This document shows positions 44,697 through 53,806 of a DNA stretch of 64,000 nucleotides, one piece after another. A program made the position numbers and the translations under genes. How positions within the stretch are numbered: the first letter of the stretch is position 1; each line of letters starts with the position of its first letter. Under the pieces are notes generated by a model. It did no database searches. It worked only from the letters and a program-made list of their open reading frames with translations, and was not told the origin of the DNA. The stretch comes from Pseudomonadota bacterium (lineage in GTDB: Bacteria; Pseudomonadota; Gammaproteobacteria; Pseudomonadales; Pseudohongiellaceae): assembly GCA_027592275.1 (NCBI GenBank), contig JAQCKF010000001.1:1-64000 (forward strand). Reading direction: 5' to 3'.

Positions 44697-45833
44697 TTAG
44701 GGGCTAACAACTTCGTTGAATAATTCAGCAGGCTCGCTGCTGGAGAGAATTACGGCATAACTCAGTTGATCGAAGGTCTTATAGACCAGCAACGTTCCAA
44801 CATCGTTACCGGGTATGGTCAGTCTGTCTTGATTGAACAGAGTACGCATTCTTTCCCGAAAGGCCATCTTCGCCCGCTCAACCTCGTCAGTCATGCGAGC
44901 GCCTTCTTTTTGAATTGACAATATGTCACCAACTACGAGATTGTCATCGTTACCAAGATTAATAACGACTGTGTCGAGTTGTGAAGCAAAGCTCTCTTCG
45001 CCTAGGAAGGCCACAATCTGACCTGAAAGATCTGAACTTGGCTCAGTAGGAAATATGGTCGCATTGATGCTGGACTCTTCTCTAATTAGTAAGCGGTCAC
45101 CAACTCGGATTTCCCTGGCACCATTGTTAACTAGCAACCTTCTCATATCGGACGCAACGTTTTCAACAATACTAGCAAACCCCAGATATTCCGTTTCTAA
45201 CCCCAGCACTTCTTCTTCGGTTGTGCTCAAGAGACCGAACGCGCGTTTCTTTTTCAGCCCTTCACCGTAGTAAGTACGGCCGACGCGATAGATTTCAAAG
45301 GTCGTTGTCCCTATTAGAAAAGATCCTCGGGCGAATATTTCATCCCCTGTACCTATCGTAAGATTGTCACCTACATTCGCTACGATATAAGGTGCGGCGT
45401 CTAATTGTGCGGCGCTAATAATTCTATTTTTGGTGAAACTGTTCTCGATAGATTCCAGTGGAATAGCAGGAATGGCACTCTGTAGAGCTTCTTCTCGAAC
45501 TTGAGGGGAAACCATTTCTACTTCCCGATCGCCTCGCTGCACGAGGACACGGGGGGTTCCGCCCAATATGCTTAGCTTCAATGTATCGCCAGGATAGATA
45601 AGATCAGGGTTATCTAAGTATTGATCCGGCTGCCAGATATCAATCCAACGTTCAGGATCTCGCAGGAATTGGCCTGCAATTTCCTATAACGTGTAGCCTT
45701 CTTCCACGATATAGCTAACAGGATAGTCATCAACAAGCATGCTCGTTTGCCCATGAGAAGACATAAATGTGCTCACGCTCGCTAGGCCTATTGCCAAAGC
45801 TAGTAGTAGTTGTCTGATTCCCAGATTTTTCAT
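44697..45833 (-). pseudogene. LysM-domain cell-wall protein gene interrupted by an in-frame amber codon
   Basis: Reading from ATG 45833 gives a signal peptide (RQLLLALAIGLASVSTF), then SYIVEEGYTL, a TAG at 45686-45684, then EIAGQFLRDPERWIDIWQ and LIYPGDTLKL. The whole is one uninterrupted frame except for that codon. LysM domains have TLW-x-IA here, so TGG to TAG explains the stop. The downstream ORF (294 residues, starting only at a TTG) covers the conserved C-terminal region of unknown fold. Gene position between dprA and def fits the LysM protein I recall at this locus in pseudomonads. It may be a recent pseudogene, a readthrough gene or a sequencing error; the rest of the frame is not decayed. 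Confidence 0.88.
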
Positions 45834-45946
45834 TCTTAGTCTTCCGCGCTAAAAAGCGTTGAGTTCATATGTTAGCAATACGCTATAATTATCACTAGAA
45901 GCAGTTCACATACTGCGTCACACTATTTTTGTAGGTTTTTACGACT

Positions 45947-46453
45947 ATGCCAATTTTACAAATTCTGGAATTTCCTGACCCCAGACTAAGGAAAATAGCC
46001 GAACCCGTTACTGTTTTCGACGAAAAGCTAGAAGTCTTGATCGAAGATATGCTCGAAACAATGTATGAGGCCGAGGGTATCGGGCTCGCTGCTACCCAGA
46101 TAGACGTTCATAAGCGTCTATTGCTAATAGATGTATCGGAGAATCGGGATAGTCCTCAAGTATTTATTAATCCACAAATTGAGATTCTTGAGGATGAGCT
46201 ATCCGAATATGACGAAGGCTGTCTCTCAGTGCCTGGTTTTTATGAAACCGTGTCTCGACCTCGGATGGTAAAGATAACAGCACAGGACTCTAAGGGCGAG
46301 AAGTTCGAACAAGTGGCCGAGGGCATTCTCGCGACCTGTATCCAACACGAAATAGATCATCTCGATGGCAAGTTGTTCGTCGACTATCTCAGTATACTGA
46401 AGAGGCAACGGATTCGCTCTAAGCTGGAAAAAGAGCATAAGAAGTCTGCCTGA
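45947..46453 (+). CDS. def: Peptide deformylase
   Basis: 168 residues. The three family motifs are present: GIGLAATQ (I), EGCLSVPG (II, metal Cys) and QHEIDHLDG (III, two metal His and catalytic Glu). It removes the formyl group from nascent proteins. It is four bases upstream of fmt, so the formylation/deformylation pair is co-transcribed, and divergent from the LysM gene. Confidence 0.98.
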   Translation: MPILQILEFPDPRLRKIAEPVTVFDEKLEVLIEDMLETMYEAEGIGLAATQIDVHKRLLLIDVSENRDSPQVFINPQIEILEDELSEYDEGCLSVPGFYETVSRPRMVKITAQDSKGEKFEQVAEGILATCIQHEIDHLDGKLFVDYLSILKRQRIRSKLEKEHKKSA

Positions 46454-46457
46454 AAAA

Positions 46458-47417
46458 ATGAAAAAATTGCGAATCTGTTTTGCAGGCACACCTGCTTTCG
46501 CTGCTGCGCATCTGCAAGCATTGCTGAAGGCAGGGCATCATGTGGTCGCGGTCTACACTCAGCCTGATCGCCCCGCTGGCCGCGGTAAAAAATTACAAGC
46601 TAGCCCCGTCAAACAGTTTGCTCTTGAGCATGGGCTCCCCGTTTTTCAACCATCAAGTCTAAGGCCCTTGGAAGAGACTGAAGCGTTAGTCTCTCTCGAT
46701 AGTGACTTGATGATCGTGGTTGCCTATGGACTTATCCTTCCAAAAACCATACTCGATACTCCAAGACTCGGCTGTCTAAATGTACATGCATCATTGCTGC
46801 CCCGTTGGCGCGGCGCCGCTCCAATCGAACGCGCATTGCTAGCTGGCGATAAAGTATCAGGGGTCACTATTATGCAAATGGACGAAGGGCTGGATACTGG
46901 CGCCATGTTGGACAAGGAGTCTGTAGAGATTGCCCCTACCAACAATCGCATCGACCTAGAAGAAAAGCTACAAATAGCGGGTCAAACGGCACTTCTAAGA
47001 ACCCTTAGCAACCTAGAAAAATATCAATCTGGGGCCACGATTCAGAATGATGAAGATAGCAACTACGCGGCGAAGTTAGAAAAGTCCGAGGCGTTTATTG
47101 ATTGGCGCATCAGTGCGTCGGAGATTGATCGTCAGATTCGCGCGGGCATAGGAAGAAACCCTGCCTATACGATATTAAACGATCAACGCCTTCGCATTCT
47201 CGAAGGATCTGTTTCCATTGATAACTCTGACGCCAAAGCAGGGCAGATAGTGGAAAGTGAAAAGTCACATTTCACTGTAAGCTGCGGTTCTGGAGCGCTC
47301 CAGGTACAACGAGTACAACTGCCGGGGAAGAAGCCCGCAACTGTAAAAGACATCAGCAATTCGCGCCCGGAATTATTTTCTCGCGACGTTACATTTAACT
47401 GTGAGCAACCAAAATAG
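46458..47417 (+). CDS. fmt: Methionyl-tRNA formyltransferase
   Basis: 319 residues. The formyltransferase domain has the folate site residues in LNVHASLLPRWRGAAPIERALL and the catalytic Asp in MDEGLDTGAML. A C-terminal OB-like domain binds tRNA. It formylates initiator Met-tRNA. It is in the def-fmt-rsmB operon and its 3' end overlaps the rsmB GTG. Confidence 0.98.
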   Translation: MKKLRICFAGTPAFAAAHLQALLKAGHHVVAVYTQPDRPAGRGKKLQASPVKQFALEHGLPVFQPSSLRPLEETEALVSLDSDLMIVVAYGLILPKTILDTPRLGCLNVHASLLPRWRGAAPIERALLAGDKVSGVTIMQMDEGLDTGAMLDKESVEIAPTNNRIDLEEKLQIAGQTALLRTLSNLEKYQSGATIQNDEDSNYAAKLEKSEAFIDWRISASEIDRQIRAGIGRNPAYTILNDQRLRILEGSVSIDNSDAKAGQIVESEKSHFTVSCGSGALQVQRVQLPGKKPATVKDISNSRPELFSRDVTFNCEQPK

Positions 47418-48720
47418 AATGAGTAATAGCCGAGCCGTAGTTGCCAAGATACTTTGCTCCCTGCTTAACGATCGGGGCTCACTGAATACCCTACTCTGTA
47501 ATCACAAAGACCATCCAGAGTTTAGCCTGATCCAAGAGAGCAGCTACGGTTGCTGTCGCTGGTACTTCGCCTTGGAGACCTTGCTCGGGCAGTTACTCAA
47601 CAAGCCACTTAAGAAGCAGGATTTGGACATTAAATGTCTAATGATTTGTGCGCTCTATCAATTGAGAGAGTTGGAGGTTGCTGAATATGCCGTTATTAAC
47701 GAGTCAGTTTCCGCCGTAATGATCTTCAAGAAGCCATGGGCAAAAGGTTTAGTGAATGCCGTCTTGCGTGGCTATCAGCGCAAGAAAGACGAATTGGAGA
47801 AGGCGTTGACTGCCAGCAAGTCAAATGGAGATCTGGCATTTCCGAAATGGTTAGACTCAGAAATTAGCAGACAATGGCCAGAGCAGGCGTTATCTGTATT
47901 CCAAAACAGTAACCAGCGCCCGCCTATGACCCTGCGCGTTAACCTCGCTAGAAATTCTCGAGAGCAATATCTTGAATCACTAGCCCAAGCTGGCATTGTT
48001 GCAACTGCCGGGGCTTGGACGGATTCGGCTGTGTATCTTGATAAGCCAGCCCCCGTTACCGATTTACCTGGGTTCACTGAGGGCATGGTAAGTGTGCAGG
48101 ATGAGGCTTCACAGCTTGTGCCGAACCTACTCCAACTCGAGCCAGGTCAACTCGTCCTCGATGCCTGCGCCGCTCCGGGCGGCAAGAGCTGTCACATACT
48201 TGAAAGTGAGGGCTTACTTACATGTATGACCTCTATTGATATAAGCCAATCAAAGCTGGACCGAATACGAGAGAATTTGGAGAGGCTGGGGCTGGAGTCG
48301 AACTTGGTGGCTGCAGACGCCGGTGAACTGGAAGCATGGTGGGACGGCACATATTTCGATCGCATCCTTCTCGATGCCCCTTGCTCGGCAACTGGCGTCA
48401 TTCGTCGACATCCAGATATCAAACTGCTGCGCAAACCTGAGCAGGTCAAATCCCTGGCAGAAATTCAGTCTGGCCTACTGACTAAATTGTGGACTTGCCT
48501 CAAACCTGGGGGCCTGTTGCTCTATACCACGTGTTCTCTGCTACGGCAGGAAAACGAAGAGACTATTAGGCGTTTTCTCGATTCTACTGATAGCGCTAAA
48601 TATGAAGCCATAGCGGCCGATTGGGGAGTAGAATGTGCCTTTGGCAGGCAACTTCTCCCAGGTACAAGCTCAGGTCCTGATGGTTTCTTCTACGCGGTCT
48701 TACGAAAAGAGTTTGCGTAG
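47401..48720 (+). CDS. rsmB: 16S rRNA m5C967 methyltransferase RsmB
   Basis: 439 residues. An N-terminal NusB-like RNA-binding domain (~5-140) is followed by a SAM-dependent methyltransferase domain (LDACAAPGGKSCHIL). The catalytic cysteines are in LDAPCSATGVIRRHPD and YTTCSLLRQENE. It methylates C967 of 16S rRNA. The start is GTG inside fmt, or ATG at 47419; neither has a clear ribosome site. Confidence 0.96.
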   Translation: MSNQNRMSNSRAVVAKILCSLLNDRGSLNTLLCNHKDHPEFSLIQESSYGCCRWYFALETLLGQLLNKPLKKQDLDIKCLMICALYQLRELEVAEYAVINESVSAVMIFKKPWAKGLVNAVLRGYQRKKDELEKALTASKSNGDLAFPKWLDSEISRQWPEQALSVFQNSNQRPPMTLRVNLARNSREQYLESLAQAGIVATAGAWTDSAVYLDKPAPVTDLPGFTEGMVSVQDEASQLVPNLLQLEPGQLVLDACAAPGGKSCHILESEGLLTCMTSIDISQSKLDRIRENLERLGLESNLVAADAGELEAWWDGTYFDRILLDAPCSATGVIRRHPDIKLLRKPEQVKSLAEIQSGLLTKLWTCLKPGGLLLYTTCSLLRQENEETIRRFLDSTDSAKYEAIAADWGVECAFGRQLLPGTSSGPDGFFYAVLRKEFA

Positions 48721-48762
48721 AATTTCTAGATTCACCCGTTCGATAAATATTGTAAGGCCAGC

Positions 48763-50136
48763 ATGAAAATAATTATCCTCGGCGCCAACCAGGTTGGCAG
48801 CACCCTAGCCGAAACCCTGGCGAATGAGGCTAACGACATTACGGTTGTCGACGCAGACGCCGAGAAACTCCGCGAACTCAAAGACCATATCGATATAGGC
48901 ACCGTAGCCGGCCACCCTTCTCTGCCAGACGTTTTGGAGAAAGCAGGCGGGCAGGACGCCGATATGATCATAGCGGTAACCGAAAGCGACGAGATTAATA
49001 TGGTCGCCTGCCGCGTGGCCTACTCTCTGTTCCAGACTCCAAAGAAGATTTGCCGCATTCGCGCCTCTTCTTATCTTGTTTCAGATAAGTTGTTCGGCCA
49101 ACACGGTATTGCCGTGGATACTGTCATCAGTCCAGAGTTAATTGTCTCTAGCGACATCGAACGCTTGCTAGACCTGCCTGGTTCGTTACAGGTATTAGAT
49201 TTTGCGGATGGTAAAGTGCAACTCGTCGCTGTAAAGGCATACTACGGTGGCCCTCTCGTTGGCCAAGAAATTCGTTTACTACGGCAGCACATGCCATCTG
49301 TGGACACTCGCGTGGCGGCGATCTTTCGCAAGGACCGTCCAATAATTCCCGAAGGATCTACAGTTATCGAAGCTGATGATGAGGTCTTTTTCGTAGCAGC
49401 AACGAAAGACATTCGCGCATGTATGAGCGAACTACGACGCATGGACAAGCCCTATAAGAGATTGATGATCGCCGGTGGCGGAAATATCGGCATGCGCTTA
49501 GCCGAGAGTGTTGAAGATCGCTATCAGGTTAAGATTATTGAGAGAGACCTAGATCGATGTTCTTTAATCTCGGAAACCCTGAATCACGCTATCGTACTAA
49601 ACGGCGAAGCCTCCCAGCGCGATCTTTTAATTGAAGAAAACATTTCTGATACCGATGTGTTTCTAGCACTTACTAACGACGACGAAGCCAATATCATGTC
49701 TTCCCTTTTAGCTAAGAGGCTAGGCGCGAAGAAGGTCATGACGCTTATTAACAATTCCGCCTACGTCGATCTCGTCCAAGGTGGAGAGATCGACATTGCT
49801 ATTTCTCCACAACAGGCAACGATTGGAAAGCTGCTCGCACACGTTCGACGCGGCGATGTAGTAAATGTTCATTCTTTACGCAGAGGGGCCGCAGAGGCCA
49901 TGGAAGCAATCGCCCATGGTGATGAAGCTTCATCGAAAGTAGTAGGTAAAGCCATCGAAGATATCGACCTGCCGGAAGGTACAACTATTGGAGCAATAGT
50001 CCGCAACGATGAAGTACTCATTGCTCATGACAACACCGTCGTTGAGTCTGGCGATCACGTGATCTTGTTTCTTGTGGATCGCAAACGGATTCCTGAAGTG
50101 GAACGGCTGTTCCAGGTTGGTTTCAGCTTCTTCTAA
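48763..50136 (+). CDS. trkA: Trk potassium uptake regulatory protein TrkA
   Basis: 457 residues built from two RCK halves, each an NAD-binding Rossmann domain ([33 protein letters not shown]) plus a TrkA-C domain. It gates TrkH in response to nucleotide. It lies 14 bases before trkH and 42 bases after rsmB. Confidence 0.98.
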   Translation: MKIIILGANQVGSTLAETLANEANDITVVDADAEKLRELKDHIDIGTVAGHPSLPDVLEKAGGQDADMIIAVTESDEINMVACRVAYSLFQTPKKICRIRASSYLVSDKLFGQHGIAVDTVISPELIVSSDIERLLDLPGSLQVLDFADGKVQLVAVKAYYGGPLVGQEIRLLRQHMPSVDTRVAAIFRKDRPIIPEGSTVIEADDEVFFVAATKDIRACMSELRRMDKPYKRLMIAGGGNIGMRLAESVEDRYQVKIIERDLDRCSLISETLNHAIVLNGEASQRDLLIEENISDTDVFLALTNDDEANIMSSLLAKRLGAKKVMTLINNSAYVDLVQGGEIDIAISPQQATIGKLLAHVRRGDVVNVHSLRRGAAEAMEAIAHGDEASSKVVGKAIEDIDLPEGTTIGAIVRNDEVLIAHDNTVVESGDHVILFLVDRKRIPEVERLFQVGFSFF

Positions 50137-50150
50137 AAGCTACGAAAACT

Positions 50151-51605
50151 ATGCACGCTTCGATCATCATAAAAATATTAGGCCTATTGCTAATGCTCTT
50201 TAGTGCGTTAAGTAATTTGCCGCCATTGATCGTCTCTTATATCTATGCAGACGGCATGGCAAGCGTCTTCACGGATTCTCTACTTATTATTTTTAGCATT
50301 GGTTTCTTGATGTGGCTGGCGACCCTCAGGTCGCGCGCAGAGCTCGGCACACGAGATGGTTTTTTAGTCGTTACTCTGTTTTGGGTAGTCCTGGGCACCG
50401 CCGGTTCACTGCCGTTTATTTTTTCCCCTGCAGTAGAGCTGTCTATTACCGATGCAGTATTCGAGTCACTGTCCGGCCTTACCACCACTGGCGCTACAGT
50501 GATATCCGGTCTGGATGATTTGCCCAAGTCGATTCTATTCTATAGACAGCAGCTACAGTGGCTGGGCGGAATGGGCATCATCGTGCTAGCCATGGCATTG
50601 CTGCCAATGCTTGGTATTGGCGGCATGCAGCTCTACCGAGCTGAAAGTCCTGGGCCCGTGAAAGATAATAAGTTGGTGCCCCGACTTGCAGAAACAGCAA
50701 AGGCGCTTTGGTATATCTATCTCACACTAACGTTTGTTTGTGCGCTTGCGTACTGGATTGTCGGCATGGATCTATTCGATGCGATTAGCCATAGCTTCAC
50801 CACCGTTGCCATTGGCGGATTCTCTACTCACGATCTTAGCCTCGGTTATTTCGACAACCCCGCTGTGGATATCATTGCCATCATATTCATGTTTATCGCG
50901 GGCGTGAATTTTGCCCTGCACTTTACCGCTTGGCAAAGAAGGAGAATTGGTCATTATCTCTTCGATCCGGAATTTAAATTCTATGCATTTATTCTAGGAT
51001 CCGTCTCGGTTGTCACTGTAGCAGTGCTGTATTTTTCGGATGTTTATTCAAGCCTATTCGAGTCCACGGTAAAAGGCGTTTTCCAAGTTGTGTCTATGGC
51101 GACGACTACCGGATTCGCTACGGCTGATTTTAATTCATGGCCTCTATTCTTACCCTATGTGCTTCTCTATGCAGCCATCATAGGCGCCTGCGCCGGCTCT
51201 ACCGGCGGTGGTATGAAAGTCATACGCATCCTGTTGATCTTTAAACAAGGTCTTAGAGAAGTGCAGCGGCTGATTCATCCGCGCGCCGTTATACCTATCA
51301 AGCTTGGCGGGCAGCGCGTCTCCGATCGAATAGTCGAATCTGTTTGGGGTTTCTTCGCGGTCTATGTAATGGTGTTTATGGTTATGCTGCTAGCATTGCT
51401 TGCTACAGGGCTGGATATTGTTACAGCCTTCAGCGCTGTAGGCGCATGCATAAATAATTTGGGTCCAGGCCTCGCCGAAGTTTCGGTGACTTACAGCCAA
51501 CTCCCTGCGGCGGCGAAATGGATATTATGTTTTGCGATGCTATTGGGGCGGCTGGAGATATTTACTTTGCTTGTTTTGTTTACTCCAATGTTCTGGAAAC
51601 GATAA
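50151..51605 (+). CDS. trkH: Trk potassium transporter subunit TrkH
   Basis: 484 residues with ten or more membrane helices. Four P-loop selectivity segments are seen (ESLSGLTTTGATV; TTVAIGGFSTHD; SMATTTGFATADF; SAVGACINNLGPG). It forms the potassium channel controlled by TrkA. Its 3' end is the first part of a decayed tandem duplication that continues downstream. Confidence 0.98.
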   Translation: MHASIIIKILGLLLMLFSALSNLPPLIVSYIYADGMASVFTDSLLIIFSIGFLMWLATLRSRAELGTRDGFLVVTLFWVVLGTAGSLPFIFSPAVELSITDAVFESLSGLTTTGATVISGLDDLPKSILFYRQQLQWLGGMGIIVLAMALLPMLGIGGMQLYRAESPGPVKDNKLVPRLAETAKALWYIYLTLTFVCALAYWIVGMDLFDAISHSFTTVAIGGFSTHDLSLGYFDNPAVDIIAIIFMFIAGVNFALHFTAWQRRRIGHYLFDPEFKFYAFILGSVSVVTVAVLYFSDVYSSLFESTVKGVFQVVSMATTTGFATADFNSWPLFLPYVLLYAAIIGACAGSTGGGMKVIRILLIFKQGLREVQRLIHPRAVIPIKLGGQRVSDRIVESVWGFFAVYVMVFMVMLLALLATGLDIVTAFSAVGACINNLGPGLAEVSVTYSQLPAAAKWILCFAMLLGRLEIFTLLVLFTPMFWKR

Positions 51606-51763
51606 GCTCTTTTCGTTCCTCTATCAATCACGAGCTAACGGCCTAGTTAAGGTGCATCTCCCAGGTTTAGTATCTCCAATGTTTGGACGCGTTAACCTAG
51701 TTTCATTTTTCTATCAATTGCGGGCAAGCGACTTAACTAAGGCACATCACTAAAGTTGAGTAT
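51581..51763. repeat. Decayed tandem duplication of the trkH 3' end
   Basis: The segment starting ACTCCAATGTTCTGG in the last trkH codons recurs about 90 bases later as TCTCCAATGTTTGG. The parts 51621-51673 and 51711-51763 align without gaps at 37 of 53 positions (counted by eye). In one reading frame both units still give similar peptides (FLYQSRANGLVKVH and FFYQLRASDLTKAH). Confidence 0.7.
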
Positions 51764-51772
51764 GATAAGAAA

Positions 51773-52588
51773 TTAGTAAAACTTTTTCCCATCTGGCTGT
51801 TTTCGAAATCGTTTGTATTCCCACTGATATTGCTCCACGGCCAGGAGTACACAGCCTTCTACAGACTTATTCAGTCCACGAACCGATGTGGGTAAGTCTT
51901 CGTTGTAGATCGCTTGATCCGCCTCTCGAATAATTAGCTTAAACCCTTCCCCTTTCGGTAGACGTACCGCACAGCCACAGAACACTCTGGCCTGCGAACG
52001 GGCTACGAGCTTGCTTACCAATGTCATCGTTAACGCTTGTTCACCAAAAAACTTGGCGAACTCTCCTCCTTCTTCATTCGGCACTTGGTCAGGCAAGACG
52101 CCAACCAACTCCCCTCTCTTCAGTGCCTTAAGCACCAATGAGACTCCCTTTATGTCAGTCGGTGCCAGTTTCATTCCACCGCGTGACCGAACTCGTCGTA
52201 GCAAGCGATCTAGCGCAAGCAGCTTCGGTGGCTGATACATGAAGGTCGATTCAATGTTCTGACTGACATAAACAGCGAATATTTCCCAATTACTCAAGTG
52301 GGGCGCCAACAATACGATGCCCTGACTGCTGTTCACGGCTTCCTGGAAGCTCTCAAGACCTTCAGTCTGAGTAACGAGCGAACAAACCTTTTCTAGCGGT
52401 AGCATCCACGACTTACCCATCTCCATTGCCGTACTCGCAGTACTAGTCAGGCTAGCTTTCGCAAGACGGGAGATTTCTTTAGCCGACAAATCAGGGAAAC
52501 AAACTTTTAGATTCTTTAGTGTCGTATCTCTTGCTCTATTGGGAAGATAATAGAGCATTGCTCCCCAGATCGAGGCTAGCCCATGCAC
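51773..52588 (-). CDS. LpxL/HtrB-family lipid A acyltransferase-like protein with an unclear start
   Basis: 271 residues from the first usable codon, a GTG. The acyltransferase motif APHLSNWEIF (HX4E) and DQVPNEEGGEFAKFFG are typical of the family that acylates lipid A, and position near glyQ matches a similar gene I recall in Pseudomonas. The frame stays open upstream to 52666 and encodes a hydrophobic stretch (KYYFLLSFLFITAKLPLRVV) that looks like the normal N-terminal anchor. That extension has no ATG, GTG or TTG. Start at ATT 52660, or a small frameshift after ATG 52670, are the options. Confidence 0.85.
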   Translation of the reverse strand: MHGLASIWGAMLYYLPNRARDTTLKNLKVCFPDLSAKEISRLAKASLTSTASTAMEMGKSWMLPLEKVCSLVTQTEGLESFQEAVNSSQGIVLLAPHLSNWEIFAVYVSQNIESTFMYQPPKLLALDRLLRRVRSRGGMKLAPTDIKGVSLVLKALKRGELVGVLPDQVPNEEGGEFAKFFGEQALTMTLVSKLVARSQARVFCGCAVRLPKGEGFKLIIREADQAIYNEDLPTSVRGLNKSVEGCVLLAVEQYQWEYKRFRKQPDGKKFY

Positions 52589-52874
52589 AACCCTCAGTGG
52601 TAGCTTCGCCGTTATAAAGAGGAATGAGAGTAGGAAATAGTATTTAACTGTGGCGATAATGATTTCTCATTTAGATAGATAGGGCGATAGAATTAGGGGG
52701 AAATGGAAGCATAATTCCCGTGTAGAAACAATCGGCCGAGTCTTTGTCACTATCCCCTTATCTGGCCCGCAGGTGGATTAGTTCGGGATAATCGAGGATA
52801 ATTGCAAGCCTTTGACTTTATAGTCATTTAACAATACAGACCATTCTAATCTATCCAAGCAAACCGGCCAACGC
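52589..52874. other. Spacer between the LpxL-like gene and glyQ
   Basis: The first ~80 bases (to 52666) probably encode the missing N-terminus of the LpxL-like protein in a frame without a standard start. The remainder should hold the divergent promoters; no strong sigma70 pair or operator is identified by eye. Confidence 0.4.
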
Positions 52875-53804
52875 GTGAATAAGAATTTAGACAGTAGCAC
52901 CTTTCAAGGGCTCATTTTCGCCTTACAGCAGTTTTGGGCTGATCAGGGATGCGTCATCATGCAGCCTCTCGATATGGAAGTAGGCGCAGGGACATTCCAT
53001 CCCGCGACGTTTTTGCGTGCCATCGGACCAGAGACTTGGAATACCGCTTACGTTCAACCCTGTCGTCGACCTACTGACGGTCGGTATGGCGAAAACCCCA
53101 ATCGACTTCAGCATTATTATCAGTTTCAAGTACTGCTGAAGCCCTCTCCAAAGAACATCCAAGAACTCTACCTTGATTCGTTGCGCTCTCTCGGTATCGA
53201 TATGTCGATACACGATATCCGATTCGTCGAAGACAATTGGGAATCTCCAACTCTCGGCGCCTGGGGGTTAGGCTGGGAAGTATGGCTGAATGGAATGGAA
53301 GTAACTCAGTTTACTTACTTTCAACAAGTAGGTGGCTTGGAGTGTTACCCCGTGAGTGGTGAAATCACCTACGGCATCGAGCGAATAGCTATGTACCTCC
53401 AAGGGGTTGACAGCATCTATGACATTGTATGGGCAGACGGCCCCGATGGCGTGGTGACCTATGGTGATGTTTTTAAACAAAACGAAGTGGAGATGTCCGC
53501 ATTCAATTTTGAACATGTCGATGTAGACTCTCTTTTTCGCAATTTCGATGATAGCGAACGACAATGCGAGGCTCTCATAGATAAGCAGCTGGCACTTCCT
53601 GCCTACGAACAAGTACTAAAAGCCTCACACTATTTCAATTTACTCGATGCTAGGAATGCCATCTCGGTGACTGAACGTCAGCGCTTCATTCTTCGTGTGA
53701 GGACACTTGCACGCGCAGTGGCGGAAGCCTATTACGCCAGCCGCAAACAGCTCGGCTTCCCACTAGCCAGCGAAGCGCTCCGTAAGGAATTTTTGGAAAA
53801 ATAG
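52875..53804 (+). CDS. glyQ: Glycyl-tRNA synthetase alpha subunit
   Basis: 309 residues from GTG (no nearby [24 protein letters not shown] matches family N-termini). Conserved [40 protein letters not shown] and [13 protein letters not shown] form the class II catalytic core. It works as an alpha2beta2 enzyme with GlyS, whose gene starts two bases after the glyQ stop. Confidence 0.98.
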   Translation: MNKNLDSSTFQGLIFALQQFWADQGCVIMQPLDMEVGAGTFHPATFLRAIGPETWNTAYVQPCRRPTDGRYGENPNRLQHYYQFQVLLKPSPKNIQELYLDSLRSLGIDMSIHDIRFVEDNWESPTLGAWGLGWEVWLNGMEVTQFTYFQQVGGLECYPVSGEITYGIERIAMYLQGVDSIYDIVWADGPDGVVTYGDVFKQNEVEMSAFNFEHVDVDSLFRNFDDSERQCEALIDKQLALPAYEQVLKASHYFNLLDARNAISVTERQRFILRVRTLARAVAEAYYASRKQLGFPLASEALRKEFLEK

Positions 53805-53806
53805 TC

